A stretch of DNA of 64,000 nt from an uncultured Pseudogracilibacillus sp. (GCA_937974845.1 CALJVC010000050.1:6332-70331); one strand, 5' to 3'; counted from the first letter of the stretch, positions 41,243 to 49,728 are shown. Notes: generated from the sequence alone by a model not told the origin. Program-made: numbers and translations.

Positions 41243-43291
41243 ATGAGTAAGATGAGAATTTATGAATATGCAAGAGAAAAAGATATTTCTAGTAAAGAAG
41301 TGATTGAGCAACTGACGAAAATGGGCATGGAAGTATCAAGCCATATGGCTTCGATCGATTTAGAAGCGCAAATAAAGTTAGATGAAATATTCGATGCAAC
41401 GAAGCAGAAATCGGAAGAGAAAGTAGAGAAAAAAGAGAAAAAGAAAAAAGAGGATAGAAAGAAAAAATCCCAACCGAAAAAACAAAAGAAGAAAAAATCT
41501 AAAAAGAAAAAACATAAACAAGAAGAAAAAGAAGAGCAGGTCGACCACCTTGTTTATAGTGGAGCGTTAACCGTCGATGAATTAGCGCAACGGATTAATA
41601 AAGACGTATCAGAAATTATTAAAAAGCTCATGTTCTTAGGCATAATGGCGACGAAAAACCAAGATTTAGATGATGATGCCATCGAGCTAATTTGTGAAGA
41701 TTACGGTATTACTGTAGAAAAGGAAGTTGTTTTAGAAGATACGGATTTCGATAAATACCGTAAAGAGGATTCAGAGCGCGATTTAAAAGAAAGACCTGCT
41801 GTCGTAACGATTATGGGGCACGTCGACCATGGAAAGACGACCTTACTCGATTCCATTCGACAAACGAAAGTTACGGAAGGGGAGGCTGGTGGAATTACCC
41901 AGCATATCGGTGCGTATCAAGTGACTCGAGACGGTAAAAACATTACTTTCTTAGATACGCCTGGACACGAAGCCTTTACGAGCATGCGTTCTCGCGGGGC
42001 CCAAGTGACGGATATAGCGATTTTAGTCGTTGCTGCCGATGATGGAGTCATGCCTCAGACAATCGAAGCCCTTAACCACGCAAAAGCAGCGGAAGTACCG
42101 ATTATCGTCGCTGTGAACAAGATGGATAAGGAACACGCAAATCCGGAACGTGTCATGCAAGAGTTAACTGAGCACGGTTTGATCCCTGAAGATTGGGGCG
42201 GAGATACAATCTTTGTACCGATATCTGCTCTACGAGGAGAAGGAATTGATGATTTATTAGAGATGATTTTACTCGTAGCGGAGATGGAAGAGCTAAAGGC
42301 AAATCCAGATAAAGAGGCCTTCGGTACAGTAATTGATGCTCGTTTAGACCGTGGCCGGGGAGTAGTTGCTACGTTACTCGTTCAAGAAGGTACCCTTTCT
42401 GTCGGTAACTCCCTTGTAGTAGGAAATACGTACGGTAGGGTAAGGGCTATGGTGAATGATTTAGGAGAAAGAATCACGAAAGCAGGTCCATCAACGCCGG
42501 TAGAAATTACGGGATTAAATGAGGTACCTCTTGCAGGAGATCAATTCCTTGTTTTCCGGGATGAACGTCAGGCGAGACAAATTGCAGAAACCCGTCAAGA
42601 AAAGCATTTAGAAGAAACCCGTGGTACAAAGGCAAAGGTTAGCTTAGACGATTTATTCGAACAAATCAAACAGGGAGAAATGAAGGACTTAAACGTTATC
42701 ATTAAGGCGGATGTCCACGGTTCTGTAGAAGCACTAGCTTCATCCCTACAAAAGATCGAAGTCGAAAATGTCAATATAAAGATTATTCACACTGGGGTTG
42801 GAGCGATTACCGAGTCCGATATTATTTTAGCTTCTGCTTCGAATGCAATTATTATCGGTTTTAACGTACGGCCGGATGCAAATGCCCAGAAGGCGGCGAA
42901 AAATGAACAAGTAGATATACGTCTTCACCGTGTGATTTATCAGGCAATCGAAGAGATTGAAGCTGCGATGAAAGGTCTACTCGATCCGGAATACGAAGAG
43001 AAAGTTATTGGGCAAGCGGAAGTTAGAGAAACCTTTAAAGTATCGCGAATTGGTACGATTGCTGGATGTTATGTAACCGACGGAAAAATTATGCGTAATG
43101 CCCAAGTCCGTTTAATCCGCGACGGCGTCGTCTTACATGAAGGAGACATTTTAGCTTTAAAACGTTTTAAAGACGATGTTCGTGAAGTTGAACAAAACTA
43201 TGAATGCGGAATAACTATTAAAGATTATAACGATATTAAGGTCGGCGATATTATCGAAGCCTTTGTTATGGAAGAAGTCGAACGGACATGA
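41243..43291 (+). CDS. infB: Translation initiation factor IF-2
   Basis: This 682-residue GTPase starts at ATG 41243 (GGGGTGA upstream). It has an N-terminal IF2_N helix, a Lys/Glu-rich spacer with long lysine runs (about 58-100) and a second IF2_N domain. The G domain has Gly-His-Val-Asp-His-Gly-Lys-Thr-Thr-Leu, Asp-Thr-Pro-Gly-His-Glu-Ala-Phe and Asn-Lys-Met-Asp, followed by the C1/C2 domains that bind fMet-tRNA. It brings initiator tRNA to the ribosome. The stop overlaps ylxP. Confidence 0.98.
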   Translation: MSKMRIYEYAREKDISSKEVIEQLTKMGMEVSSHMASIDLEAQIKLDEIFDATKQKSEEKVEKKEKKKKEDRKKKSQPKKQKKKKSKKKKHKQEEKEEQVDHLVYSGALTVDELAQRINKDVSEIIKKLMFLGIMATKNQDLDDDAIELICEDYGITVEKEVVLEDTDFDKYRKEDSERDLKERPAVVTIMGHVDHGKTTLLDSIRQTKVTEGEAGGITQHIGAYQVTRDGKNITFLDTPGHEAFTSMRSRGAQVTDIAILVVAADDGVMPQTIEALNHAKAAEVPIIVAVNKMDKEHANPERVMQELTEHGLIPEDWGGDTIFVPISALRGEGIDDLLEMILLVAEMEELKANPDKEAFGTVIDARLDRGRGVVATLLVQEGTLSVGNSLVVGNTYGRVRAMVNDLGERITKAGPSTPVEITGLNEVPLAGDQFLVFRDERQARQIAETRQEKHLEETRGTKAKVSLDDLFEQIKQGEMKDLNVIIKADVHGSVEALASSLQKIEVENVNIKIIHTGVGAITESDIILASASNAIIIGFNVRPDANAQKAAKNEQVDIRLHRVIYQAIEEIEAAMKGLLDPEYEEKVIGQAEVRETFKVSRIGTIAGCYVTDGKIMRNAQVRLIRDGVVLHEGDILALKRFKDDVREVEQNYECGITIKDYNDIKVGDIIEAFVMEEVERT

Positions 43292-43566
43292 TCGTATATG
43301 CCGAGGTGGAATGCCATATATACGAAGCGCAGTCATTAAAGGATAAACGTTCAGTGCTGCAAAAAGTAATTCATCATATTCGTCAAGATTTAAATGTAGC
43401 AGTAGCGGAAATTGATTACCAATCCTTATGGCAACGTACGAAGTTAGCGATTGTGACCGTCTCGAATGACGGAACCCATGCAGAAAAGGTGATTCAAACA
43501 GCCTTGAAACGTATCGATAGTTATATTGAACTTGAACGAACGATTACATCCGTTGAACGATTGTAA
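43288..43566 (+). CDS. ylxP: YlxP, DUF503 family protein
   Basis: This 92-residue protein contains Leu-Lys-Asp-Lys-Arg-Ser-Val-Leu-Gln-Lys-Val, the DUF503 signature, and a Ser-Leu-Trp-Gln-Arg segment. The ATG overlaps the infB stop by 4 bases. The family is widespread between infB and rbfA in Firmicutes. A role in ribosome assembly or translation is suggested by context only. Confidence 0.92.
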   Translation: MIVYAEVECHIYEAQSLKDKRSVLQKVIHHIRQDLNVAVAEIDYQSLWQRTKLAIVTVSNDGTHAEKVIQTALKRIDSYIELERTITSVERL

Positions 43567-43592
43567 GAAACGAAGGAAATGGGGTGGATAAA

Positions 43593-43937
43593 ATGGAACG
43601 ACTACGAACAAGCCGTGTAGCTGAACAAATGAAAAAAGAAATTGGCGAAATAGTCAATCAGAAGTTGAAAGATCCACGTATCGGCTTCGTCACAGTAACG
43701 GACGTACATTTGACGAATGATTTACAACAGGCAACCGTTTATGTATCTGTCCTTGGTGATGAGGAGGAGAAAACAGAAACCTTAGCCGGCTTACAGCAGG
43801 CAACCGGTTATGTCCGTTCGGAAGTGAGCAAGCGAATTCGGCTGCGAAAAGTACCAGAAATCACCTTTTCTTTTGATGAAGCCCATGAGTATGGTAATCG
43901 AATCGATGAAATTTTAAAAGAATTAAAGAAAAAATAG
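43593..43937 (+). CDS. rbfA: Ribosome-binding factor A
   Basis: From ATG 43593 (GGGGTGG at 43581-43587) the product is 114 residues. It has Arg-Val-Ala-Glu-Gln-Met-Lys-Lys-Glu-Ile, Asp-Pro-Arg-Ile-Gly-Phe-Val-Thr-Val-Thr and a final Pro-Glu-Ile-Thr-Phe-Ser-Phe-Asp, all RbfA features. RbfA is a cold-shock 30S maturation factor. A long hairpin lies between it and truB. Confidence 0.97.
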   Translation: MERLRTSRVAEQMKKEIGEIVNQKLKDPRIGFVTVTDVHLTNDLQQATVYVSVLGDEEEKTETLAGLQQATGYVRSEVSKRIRLRKVPEITFSFDEAHEYGNRIDEILKELKKK

Positions 43938-43940
43938 CGC

Positions 43941-43983
43941 AAATCTGACCTTGTTTATGCTTCGGGATAAACAGGTCAGATTT
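43941..43983 (+). repeat. Long hairpin between rbfA and truB
   Basis: AAATCTGACC-T-TGTTTAT (43941-43958) pairs with ATAAACA-GGTCAGATTT (43967-43983): 17 base pairs with one bulged T and an 8-base loop. The stem ends in TTT but no U-run follows (ATGTACG), so it is a poor terminator. It lies 4 bases after the rbfA stop and 24 bases before the truB GTG, so it may act in RNA processing or stability (inference). Confidence 0.7.
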
Positions 43984-44007
43984 ATGTACGAAAGAGGAGA
44001 AAATATC

Positions 44008-44907
44008 GTGAACGGGATCATTCCATTGATGAAACCAAAAGGATTTACTTCCCACGATTGTGTGCAAATATTACGGCGTTTGACAAAGGTGAGACGAATT
44101 GGTCATACGGGTACCCTCGATCCGAATGTAGAGGGTGTATTGCCTATATGTATTGGCGAAGCGACGAAGGCTATTCCCTTTATGCAACGATTACCGAAAA
44201 CCTATGTGGCGGAAGTAGCTTTAGGAACGAGTACGACGACAGAAGATGCTGACGGTGATGTTACCGAAACTGTCGATATAGTTGACGTTCCTACAGAGGC
44301 GGAGCTCGATCAGGTCTTGGCATCTTTTTTAGGAGAAATCGTACAAATACCACCGATGTATTCCGCCGTCCGAGTCCGAGGAAAGCGATTATATGAATAT
44401 GCGAGGGAACAGTTAGAAGTCGAACGACCCGAAAGACGCGTAACGATCCATGATATTGCCCGTTTAAGTGAAATCAAAGAGGGGACAGAGCCACGTTTCA
44501 CTATAGAAGTGACCTGTTCTAAAGGAACGTATATTCGAACTTTGGCCGTCGATATAGGTAAGAAGCTCGGTTATCCAGCCCATTTAGCATATTTACAAAG
44601 GACAGAGACGGATTCCTTTACATTAGATGATACCGTTACGTTAGAGGAGTTAGAAGCTTTGGCAAAAGAAGAAGCCTTACATACGGTACTTCTTCCTATT
44701 GAGCGGGGGTTAGCCCACCTACCGGTTTGGAAGGTATCGGAAAAGCTTAAACCGCGGATTTTATCTGGACAAAAGTTACGCCGGCCGAAGGAAATCGAAG
44801 GAAGTCCCTTTTCTGTCATGTATCAAGATCAGTTATTAGCGATTTATGAAGAACATAAGGAAAACGAAATAAAACCGGTAAGAGTTTTCAACATGCATAA
44901 AGAATGA
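44008..44907 (+). CDS. truB: tRNA pseudouridine-55 synthase TruB
   Basis: I start this at GTG 44008 (AGAGGAGA upstream), giving 299 residues beginning Met-Asn-Gly-Ile-Ile-Pro-Leu-Met-Lys-Pro. The catalytic Asp38 is in Gly-His-Thr-Gly-Thr-Leu-Asp-Pro, and Lys-Gly-Thr-Tyr-Ile-Arg-Thr-Leu is also present. TruB makes pseudouridine 55 in the tRNA T-loop and acts as a tRNA chaperone. Longer in-frame extensions would run through the upstream hairpin and lack support. Confidence 0.97.
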   Translation: MNGIIPLMKPKGFTSHDCVQILRRLTKVRRIGHTGTLDPNVEGVLPICIGEATKAIPFMQRLPKTYVAEVALGTSTTTEDADGDVTETVDIVDVPTEAELDQVLASFLGEIVQIPPMYSAVRVRGKRLYEYAREQLEVERPERRVTIHDIARLSEIKEGTEPRFTIEVTCSKGTYIRTLAVDIGKKLGYPAHLAYLQRTETDSFTLDDTVTLEELEALAKEEALHTVLLPIERGLAHLPVWKVSEKLKPRILSGQKLRRPKEIEGSPFSVMYQDQLLAIYEEHKENEIKPVRVFNMHKE

Positions 44908-44918
44908 AGGTGAATAGA

Positions 44919-45857
44919 ATGAAATACATCGAATTAACATATCCCCATCAAATCAAAAAGGATACGGCAGCCGAACAAGTAGCAGCGATCGGTTTTTTCG
45001 ATGGTATTCATAAAGGGCATCAAGCAGTGATCCAGCAGGCGCTTGCAATTGCCAAGGAAGAGAACAAAAAATGCGCAGTGATAAGCTTCCATCCCCATCC
45101 TTCGGTGATTTTAAAGGGGACAAAGGAGGAGGTACGCTACATTACGACGATTGAGGAAAAACGCGCCATATTAGAAGAAATGGGCGTTGACTATTTATAT
45201 GTCATAACATTTAATGAAGCTTTATCGAAATTATCTCCTCAAGCCTTTATCGATCACTTTATTGTAGGTTTACATATCACCCATTTAGTCGCTGGCTTCG
45301 ATTACACTTTCGGTCATAAAGGGGCCGGGAATATGGAAAATATCGATGAAATGGCTAACGGTCGTTTTGCGACGACAGTAGTTGATAAACTAGCCCAGGA
45401 TAATGAAAAAATTAGCTCGACTAGAATTCGAAAGTTGTTGCGCGAAGGTGCTGTAAAGGATGTAGCACACCTTTTAGGCCGAGTATATGAAACGACGGGA
45501 ACAGTCGTCCATGGTGATAATCGTGGTGGAAGTAAGTTAGGCTTTCCTACAGCTAATCTAGAAGTTCCAAAGGATAAGTTTTTACCCAAGCAAGGTGTAT
45601 ACGCTGTAAAAGTGCACTATCAAGATGAAACTTTCCACGGCATGGCTAATTTAGGGGTCGTGCCAACTTTCACTGATGGACGAAGTGAGCCGAAGTTAGA
45701 AGTGAATATTTTTGATTTTGATCAATCCATTTATGGCGAAAGGCTAACCGTTGAGTGGCATCGTTTTGTTCGAGAAGAGAGGAAATTTGCTAGTATTGAA
45801 GATATCGTCCAACAGCTAAAACAGGATGAAGAAGTGATTCGAAATTTCTTTGCCTAA
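44919..45857 (+). CDS. ribF: Bifunctional riboflavin kinase/FAD synthetase
   Basis: This 312-residue protein has an N-terminal nucleotidyltransferase domain (Gly-Phe-Phe-Asp-Gly-Ile-His-Lys-Gly-His; Ile-Ser-Ser-Thr-Arg-Ile-Arg) and a C-terminal riboflavin kinase domain (Gly-Ser-Lys-Leu-Gly-Phe-Pro-Thr-Ala-Asn-Leu). It converts riboflavin to FMN and FAD. It is called ribC in B. subtilis. ATG 44919 is chosen over ATG 44904 because GAAGGTGA then sits 5-6 bases upstream. Confidence 0.97.
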   Translation: MKYIELTYPHQIKKDTAAEQVAAIGFFDGIHKGHQAVIQQALAIAKEENKKCAVISFHPHPSVILKGTKEEVRYITTIEEKRAILEEMGVDYLYVITFNEALSKLSPQAFIDHFIVGLHITHLVAGFDYTFGHKGAGNMENIDEMANGRFATTVVDKLAQDNEKISSTRIRKLLREGAVKDVAHLLGRVYETTGTVVHGDNRGGSKLGFPTANLEVPKDKFLPKQGVYAVKVHYQDETFHGMANLGVVPTFTDGRSEPKLEVNIFDFDQSIYGERLTVEWHRFVREERKFASIEDIVQQLKQDEEVIRNFFA

Positions 45858-45860
45858 TAG

Positions 45861-45889
45861 TTGCAAATTTTGAATAAAGGCGGTAATCT
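45861..45889 (+). promoter_or_regulatory. Candidate sigma-A promoter for rpsO
   Basis: TTGCAA (45861-45866) and TAATCT (45884-45889) are separated by 17 bases and lie just after the ribF stop. Transcription would start near 45896, immediately before the folded rpsO leader. Confidence 0.55.
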
Positions 45890-45901
45890 ATTAATGGTGA
45901 A

Positions 45902-45948
45902 CCTTTTGCTTGGCAACCCGAATCTCCAACGTTTTGCTAGGCTAAAGG
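45902..45948 (+). promoter_or_regulatory. Structured rpsO leader, possible S15 autoregulatory element
   Basis: CCTTTTGCTTGG (45902-45913) can pair with CTAGGCTAAAGG (45937-45948) through 11 Watson-Crick or G-U pairs and one U-U mismatch, enclosing 23 bases. It lies about 20-30 bases before the S15 Shine-Dalgarno (AAGGAGG). S15 represses its own translation by binding leader RNA in several bacteria including Geobacillus. Whether this fold carries the S15 site is inference. Confidence 0.5.
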
Positions 45949-45976
45949 GAATATGATAAAAAGGAGGCTGAAAAAG

Positions 45977-46246
45977 ATGTCCATTTCAAAGGAAAGAAAA
46001 GCAGAAATTATTAACGAGTTTAAAATACATGAAAGCGATACAGGCTCACCAGAGGTTCAAATCGCTATTTTAACGGAAGAAATTAATAATTTAAACGAGC
46101 ATTTAAAAGTCCATAAGAAGGATCACCATTCCCGCCGTGGACTTTTAAAGATGGTAGGTAAGCGTCGAAATTTACTTGCTTACTTACGTGAAAAAGACGT
46201 CACTCGTTATCGTGAATTAATTCAAAAATTAGGCTTACGTCACTAA
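45977..46246 (+). CDS. rpsO: 30S ribosomal protein S15
   Basis: From ATG 45977 (AAGGAGG 10 bases upstream) the product is 89 residues, the standard size. It has His-Glu-Ser-Asp-Thr-Gly-Ser-Pro-Glu-Val-Gln and His-His-Ser-Arg-Arg-Gly-Leu. S15 is a primary binder of 16S rRNA helices 20-22. A perfect terminator follows. The next gene, pnp, is the usual neighbour. Confidence 0.98.
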   Translation: MSISKERKAEIINEFKIHESDTGSPEVQIAILTEEINNLNEHLKVHKKDHHSRRGLLKMVGKRRNLLAYLREKDVTRYRELIQKLGLRH

Positions 46247-46257
46247 AAACTTTGAGA

Positions 46258-46296
46258 AAAACGGTATTCAGCTTATGACACTGAATACCGTTTTTT
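46258..46296 (+). terminator. Rho-independent terminator after rpsO
   Basis: AAAACGGTATTCAG (46258-46271) pairs perfectly with CTGAATACCGTTTT, starting at 46281, and is followed by a T-run to 46296. The remaining 246 bases before pnp hold a possible -10 (TATAAT, 46455-46460) overlapping a small AACCTA/TAGGTT hairpin, a CCTTG/CAAGG hairpin, and no ORF that I can support. Confidence 0.92.
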
Positions 46297-46454
46297 GCTT
46301 AGGAAAAGCTACAAAAGCTTAGTATAGACCTAGGTATATGTACTGATATTAATCGAAGAAAGCAGCATCATATGGTACACTAATAGTGCTTGCCCTTTTA
46401 TTTCCTTGTGGAGCAAGGTTATTTTCATTAAATGTAAAAAAACCTAATGTAGGT

Positions 46455-46460
46455 TATAAT
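46455..46460 (+). promoter_or_regulatory. Possible pnp promoter -10 element
   Basis: TATAAT is a perfect -10 hexamer 83 bases before the pnp ATG, but the -35 region 16-18 bases upstream (around 46431-46438) is a poor match to TTGACA. The hexamer is preceded by the inverted repeat AACCTA/TAGGTT. The call is tentative. Confidence 0.35.
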
Positions 46461-46542
46461 ATACAATAAGGCTCATTTTCATGGATAGAATAATTGCTGT
46501 ATAGGTAAAATGTGAGTAGTATTGAAAGGAGTACTTTAAAGA

Positions 46543-48675
46543 ATGACAGATGAAAAAAAAGTATTTTCTACAGAAATAAATGGGACACCCTTTACTGTAG
46601 AAATTGGGGAGCTAGCGAAGCAAGCGAACGGTGCTTGTATGGTTTACTACGGAGATACAGCCGTACTCGCTACTGCAACAGCTTCCAAAGAACCGAAGGA
46701 CTTACCGTTCTTTCCTCTTACGGTAAACTATGAAGAAAGATTATATGCTGTTGGGAAGATTCCCGGTGGCTTTATTAAACGGGAGGGTCGACCTAGCGAT
46801 AAGGCAGTACTTTCTTCGCGTTTAATCGACCGACCAATCCGCCCCTTATTCCCGGAAGGCTTTCGTAATGAAGTGCAAGTAATTAGTACGGTCATGAGTG
46901 TCGACCAGGATTGCTCATCAGAAATAGCAGCCATGATTGGCTCTTCTGTTGCCTTATCGATTTCTGATATTCCCTTTGATGGACCAATCGCTGGTGTTCA
47001 TGTTGGCTTAGTCGATGGGGAGTTTGTCATCAACCCAAACGTTAAACAACAGGAAGTAAGCCAACTTGATTTAACGGTTGCTGGCACAAAGGATGCTATT
47101 AATATGGTAGAAGCTGGAGCGAATGAAGTTCCAGAAGAAGTCATTTTAGAAGCGATGCTTTTTGCCCATAAGGAGATTGTCAGACTCGTCGAGTTTCAAG
47201 AGGAAATCATCGAAGCTGTAGGCAAAGAAAAAGCTGAAGTTACAGTCTTTGAAGTCGACGAAGCTGTGAAGCAGGAAGTAAAAGAGAAATTCGAACAAAA
47301 ATTAATCGACGCGATTCAAGTAAAGGAAAAGCATGCGCGGGAAGATGCGATTGAACAAGTGAAAGAAGAGGCAGTCCTTTACTTTGAAGAAAAGCAAGAA
47401 ACCGAAGAAAAAGAAGATCTCGTTCAACAGGCTGAAGAAGCAATGGACGAGATGTTGAAAGAAGAGGTTCGTCGCTTAATTACTGAGGAAAAGATTCGTC
47501 CAGATGGTAGAAAGCCAAACGAAATTCGTCCTTTAGCTTCACGGGTAGGCTTATTACCTCGAGCCCATGGTTCAGGTTTATTTACCCGGGGACAAACCCA
47601 AGCTTTAAGCGTTTGTACACTAGGAGCTTTAGGTGACGTACAAATATTAGACGGACTAGAATTAGAAGAGTCTAAACGTTTTATGCACCATTACAACTTC
47701 CCACAATTTAGTGTAGGCGAAACTGGGCCAATTCGTGGACCGGGTCGTCGGGAAATTGGTCACGGTGCTTTAGGGGAAAAGGCTTTAGAACGGGTTATTC
47801 CGGAAGAAAAAGAATTCCCATACACGATTCGCCTCGTATCGGAAGTGCTTGAATCAAACGGTTCTTCTTCTCAAGCCAGTATTTGTGCTAGTACGCTAGC
47901 CCTCATGGATGCCGGAGTACCAATTAGCGCACCGGTAGCAGGTATTGCGATGGGACTAGTCAAAGACGGAGACGAATATACGATTTTAACGGACATTCAG
48001 GGCCTTGAGGACGCTTTAGGGGATATGGACTTCAAAGTAGCTGGGACTGAAAAAGGTATCACAGCCTTACAAATGGACATAAAAATCGATGGTTTATCAC
48101 CCGAGATTTTAAAAGAGGCTTTAGAGGAAGCGAAACGAGCTCGACAAGTCATTTTAGATTCTATGCTCGAGGTGATCGATCGACCACGGCCAGAATTATC
48201 ACCTTACGCTCCGAAGATTATTACGCTTACGATCGATCCAGAAAAAATCCGTGATGTGATTGGACCAAGTGGAAAACAAATTAACCAGATTATCGATGAG
48301 ACTGGAGTAAAGATCGATATCGAGCAAGATGGAAGTGTCTTTATTTCTTCAACGGATGAAAAGATGAATGAGCGAGCAAAGGAAATTATTGAAAATCTAG
48401 TGCGTGAAGTCGAAGTGGGAGAAATTTACTTAGGCACGGTAAAACGTATTGAAAAATTCGGCGCTTTTGTCGAACTATTCCCTGGTAAAGATGGACTTGT
48501 TCATATTTCACAGTTACAAAATAAACGTACGAACCGGGTAGAAGATGTTGTTTCCGTTGGAGACCAAATCATGGTAAAAGTACGGGAAATCGATAACCAA
48601 GGTAGGGTAAATTTATCCCGTCGTGACGTCTTACCAGAAGTTCGTGAAGGGAAGGAAAGAATTAGCTCACGTTAA
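46543..48675 (+). CDS. pnp: Polyribonucleotide nucleotidyltransferase (PNPase)
   Basis: This 710-residue protein has two RNase PH domains (Gly-Gly-Phe-Ile-Lys-Arg-Glu-Gly-Arg-Pro and Phe-Ser-Val-Gly-Glu-Thr-Gly-Pro-Ile-Arg-Gly), a helical linker rich in Glu, a KH domain (Ile-Gly-Pro-Ser-Gly-Lys-Gln-Ile) and a C-terminal S1 domain. It degrades RNA 3' to 5' with phosphate and can add tails. GAAAGGAG lies upstream of ATG 46543. A terminator follows. Confidence 0.98.
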   Translation: MTDEKKVFSTEINGTPFTVEIGELAKQANGACMVYYGDTAVLATATASKEPKDLPFFPLTVNYEERLYAVGKIPGGFIKREGRPSDKAVLSSRLIDRPIRPLFPEGFRNEVQVISTVMSVDQDCSSEIAAMIGSSVALSISDIPFDGPIAGVHVGLVDGEFVINPNVKQQEVSQLDLTVAGTKDAINMVEAGANEVPEEVILEAMLFAHKEIVRLVEFQEEIIEAVGKEKAEVTVFEVDEAVKQEVKEKFEQKLIDAIQVKEKHAREDAIEQVKEEAVLYFEEKQETEEKEDLVQQAEEAMDEMLKEEVRRLITEEKIRPDGRKPNEIRPLASRVGLLPRAHGSGLFTRGQTQALSVCTLGALGDVQILDGLELEESKRFMHHYNFPQFSVGETGPIRGPGRREIGHGALGEKALERVIPEEKEFPYTIRLVSEVLESNGSSSQASICASTLALMDAGVPISAPVAGIAMGLVKDGDEYTILTDIQGLEDALGDMDFKVAGTEKGITALQMDIKIDGLSPEILKEALEEAKRARQVILDSMLEVIDRPRPELSPYAPKIITLTIDPEKIRDVIGPSGKQINQIIDETGVKIDIEQDGSVFISSTDEKMNERAKEIIENLVREVEVGEIYLGTVKRIEKFGAFVELFPGKDGLVHISQLQNKRTNRVEDVVSVGDQIMVKVREIDNQGRVNLSRRDVLPEVREGKERISSR

Positions 48676-48694
48676 GCTTTATGCACATAAGGGA

Positions 48695-48721
48695 GAGACT
48701 GGGTAGCCAGTTTCTTTTTTA
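48695..48721 (+). terminator. Rho-independent terminator after pnp
   Basis: GAGACTGG (48695-48702) pairs with CCAGTTTC (48707-48714) with one G-U pair and a 4-base loop, followed by a T-run. It lies 19 bases after the pnp stop. Confidence 0.85.
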
Positions 48722-48724
48722 TTT

Positions 48725-48783
48725 GCCTCCTATTTTATCTTTAGCATGAATTTGTTAACGAGTCATAAAGTAAATTAGGAGGC
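48725..48783 (+). promoter_or_regulatory. Inverted repeat that can hide the ylxY ribosome-binding site
   Basis: GCCTCCTA (48725-48732) is exactly complementary to TAGGAGGC (48776-48783), which is the ylxY Shine-Dalgarno. Two further flanking bases can pair (T-G and T-A). The 43 bases between would form the loop. The 5' arm directly follows the pnp terminator, so only transcripts reading through from pnp, or from a promoter within a few bases, would contain both arms. Confidence 0.5.
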
Positions 48784-48789
48784 GATTTT

Positions 48790-49710
48790 ATGCGATATGT
48801 ACAAGTGATGGCTGTGTACATCGGCATCGTGCTTTTTTTGTTACTTGTGAGCAAATTAGGTCCTAGTGTATCGTTACCAGCCTTTCAAACTGGTGACAAT
48901 TTATTAGAAGAAATCAAGAATAAGGCTGAGAAATATGAGGAGCCCGCCCAGGACGCCTATATTGATCGGGTGTGGAAGAAAACTCCAGGACGAAATGGGC
49001 TTCAGGTACAAGTCCATGCATCGTATCGGGCGATGAAAAAGAAGGGAAAATTTGATCCAAAACTTCTACAATTTAAAGAGATCCCACCTAAAAAAAGTTT
49101 ACAGGACTTGCCCCCGGCACCAATTTATCGGGGCCATCCTGAAAAAAATATGGTCGCCTTTTTAATCAATGTATCATGGGGAACGGAGTATATACCGAAA
49201 ATATTGAAAACCTTAAAAACCCATGATATAAAGGCGACATTTTTTATCGAGGGAAAGTGGGCGAAGGAGAATAAAGAAGTTGTGCAAATGATTTATGAAC
49301 AAGGACACTTGATTGGTAATCATGCGTATAATCATCCGGATATGGCTACTTTATCCGAAGCGGACATTCAGCGACAAATAGACGATACGAATGCGATAAT
49401 CGAAGCCATTATCAAGGAACGACCACGTTACTTTGCGCCCCCGAGTGGTAGTTATACGGATAAGGTGGTTGAGTATGCCCATGATGCTGATATGGAGACG
49501 ATTTTGTGGACGGTTGATACAATAGATTGGAAGAATCCGTCGGTTTCTGTTATGATAAACCGGGTTATGTCAAAACTTCACCCTGGAGCGATGATTTTGA
49601 TGCATCCGACGAGTTCTGTTGCCCAAGGGCTCGATTCTTTAATAAAACAAATAAAAGAAGAAGGTTATCGAATCGATACGGTAGACCGATTATTAGATGA
49701 AGCTAGATAA
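48790..49710 (+). CDS. ylxY: YlxY, polysaccharide deacetylase-like protein
   Basis: This 306-residue protein has an N-terminal signal anchor (about residues 5-22) and a C-terminal NodB-type domain. The His-x-x-x-His pair is kept (Gly-Asn-His-Ala-Tyr-Asn-His-Pro). The first motif, normally Thr-Phe-Asp-Asp-Gly, reads Ile-Asn-Val-Ser-Trp-Gly, so the catalytic/metal Asp pair is missing. The same change occurs, as I recall, in the sporulation-linked YlxY family (TIGR02873) in which I place it. The protein faces the cell exterior; its substrate and activity are unknown. AGGAGG precedes ATG 48790. Confidence 0.9.
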   Translation: MRYVQVMAVYIGIVLFLLLVSKLGPSVSLPAFQTGDNLLEEIKNKAEKYEEPAQDAYIDRVWKKTPGRNGLQVQVHASYRAMKKKGKFDPKLLQFKEIPPKKSLQDLPPAPIYRGHPEKNMVAFLINVSWGTEYIPKILKTLKTHDIKATFFIEGKWAKENKEVVQMIYEQGHLIGNHAYNHPDMATLSEADIQRQIDDTNAIIEAIIKERPRYFAPPSGSYTDKVVEYAHDADMETILWTVDTIDWKNPSVSVMINRVMSKLHPGAMILMHPTSSVAQGLDSLIKQIKEEGYRIDTVDRLLDEAR

Positions 49711-49728
49711 GTCTAGGGAGGATAGAAA

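Noticed and set aside
43951..44007. N-terminal extension of TruB
   Set aside because: The extension is translated from the rbfA-truB hairpin, and TruB homologues begin at the Met-Asn-Gly equivalent after AGAGGAGA.
46297..46542. Possible small RNA gene between rpsO and pnp
   Set aside because: Two small hairpins and a TATAAT are present, but there is no convincing promoter-terminator pair, and the stretch is probably the pnp leader.
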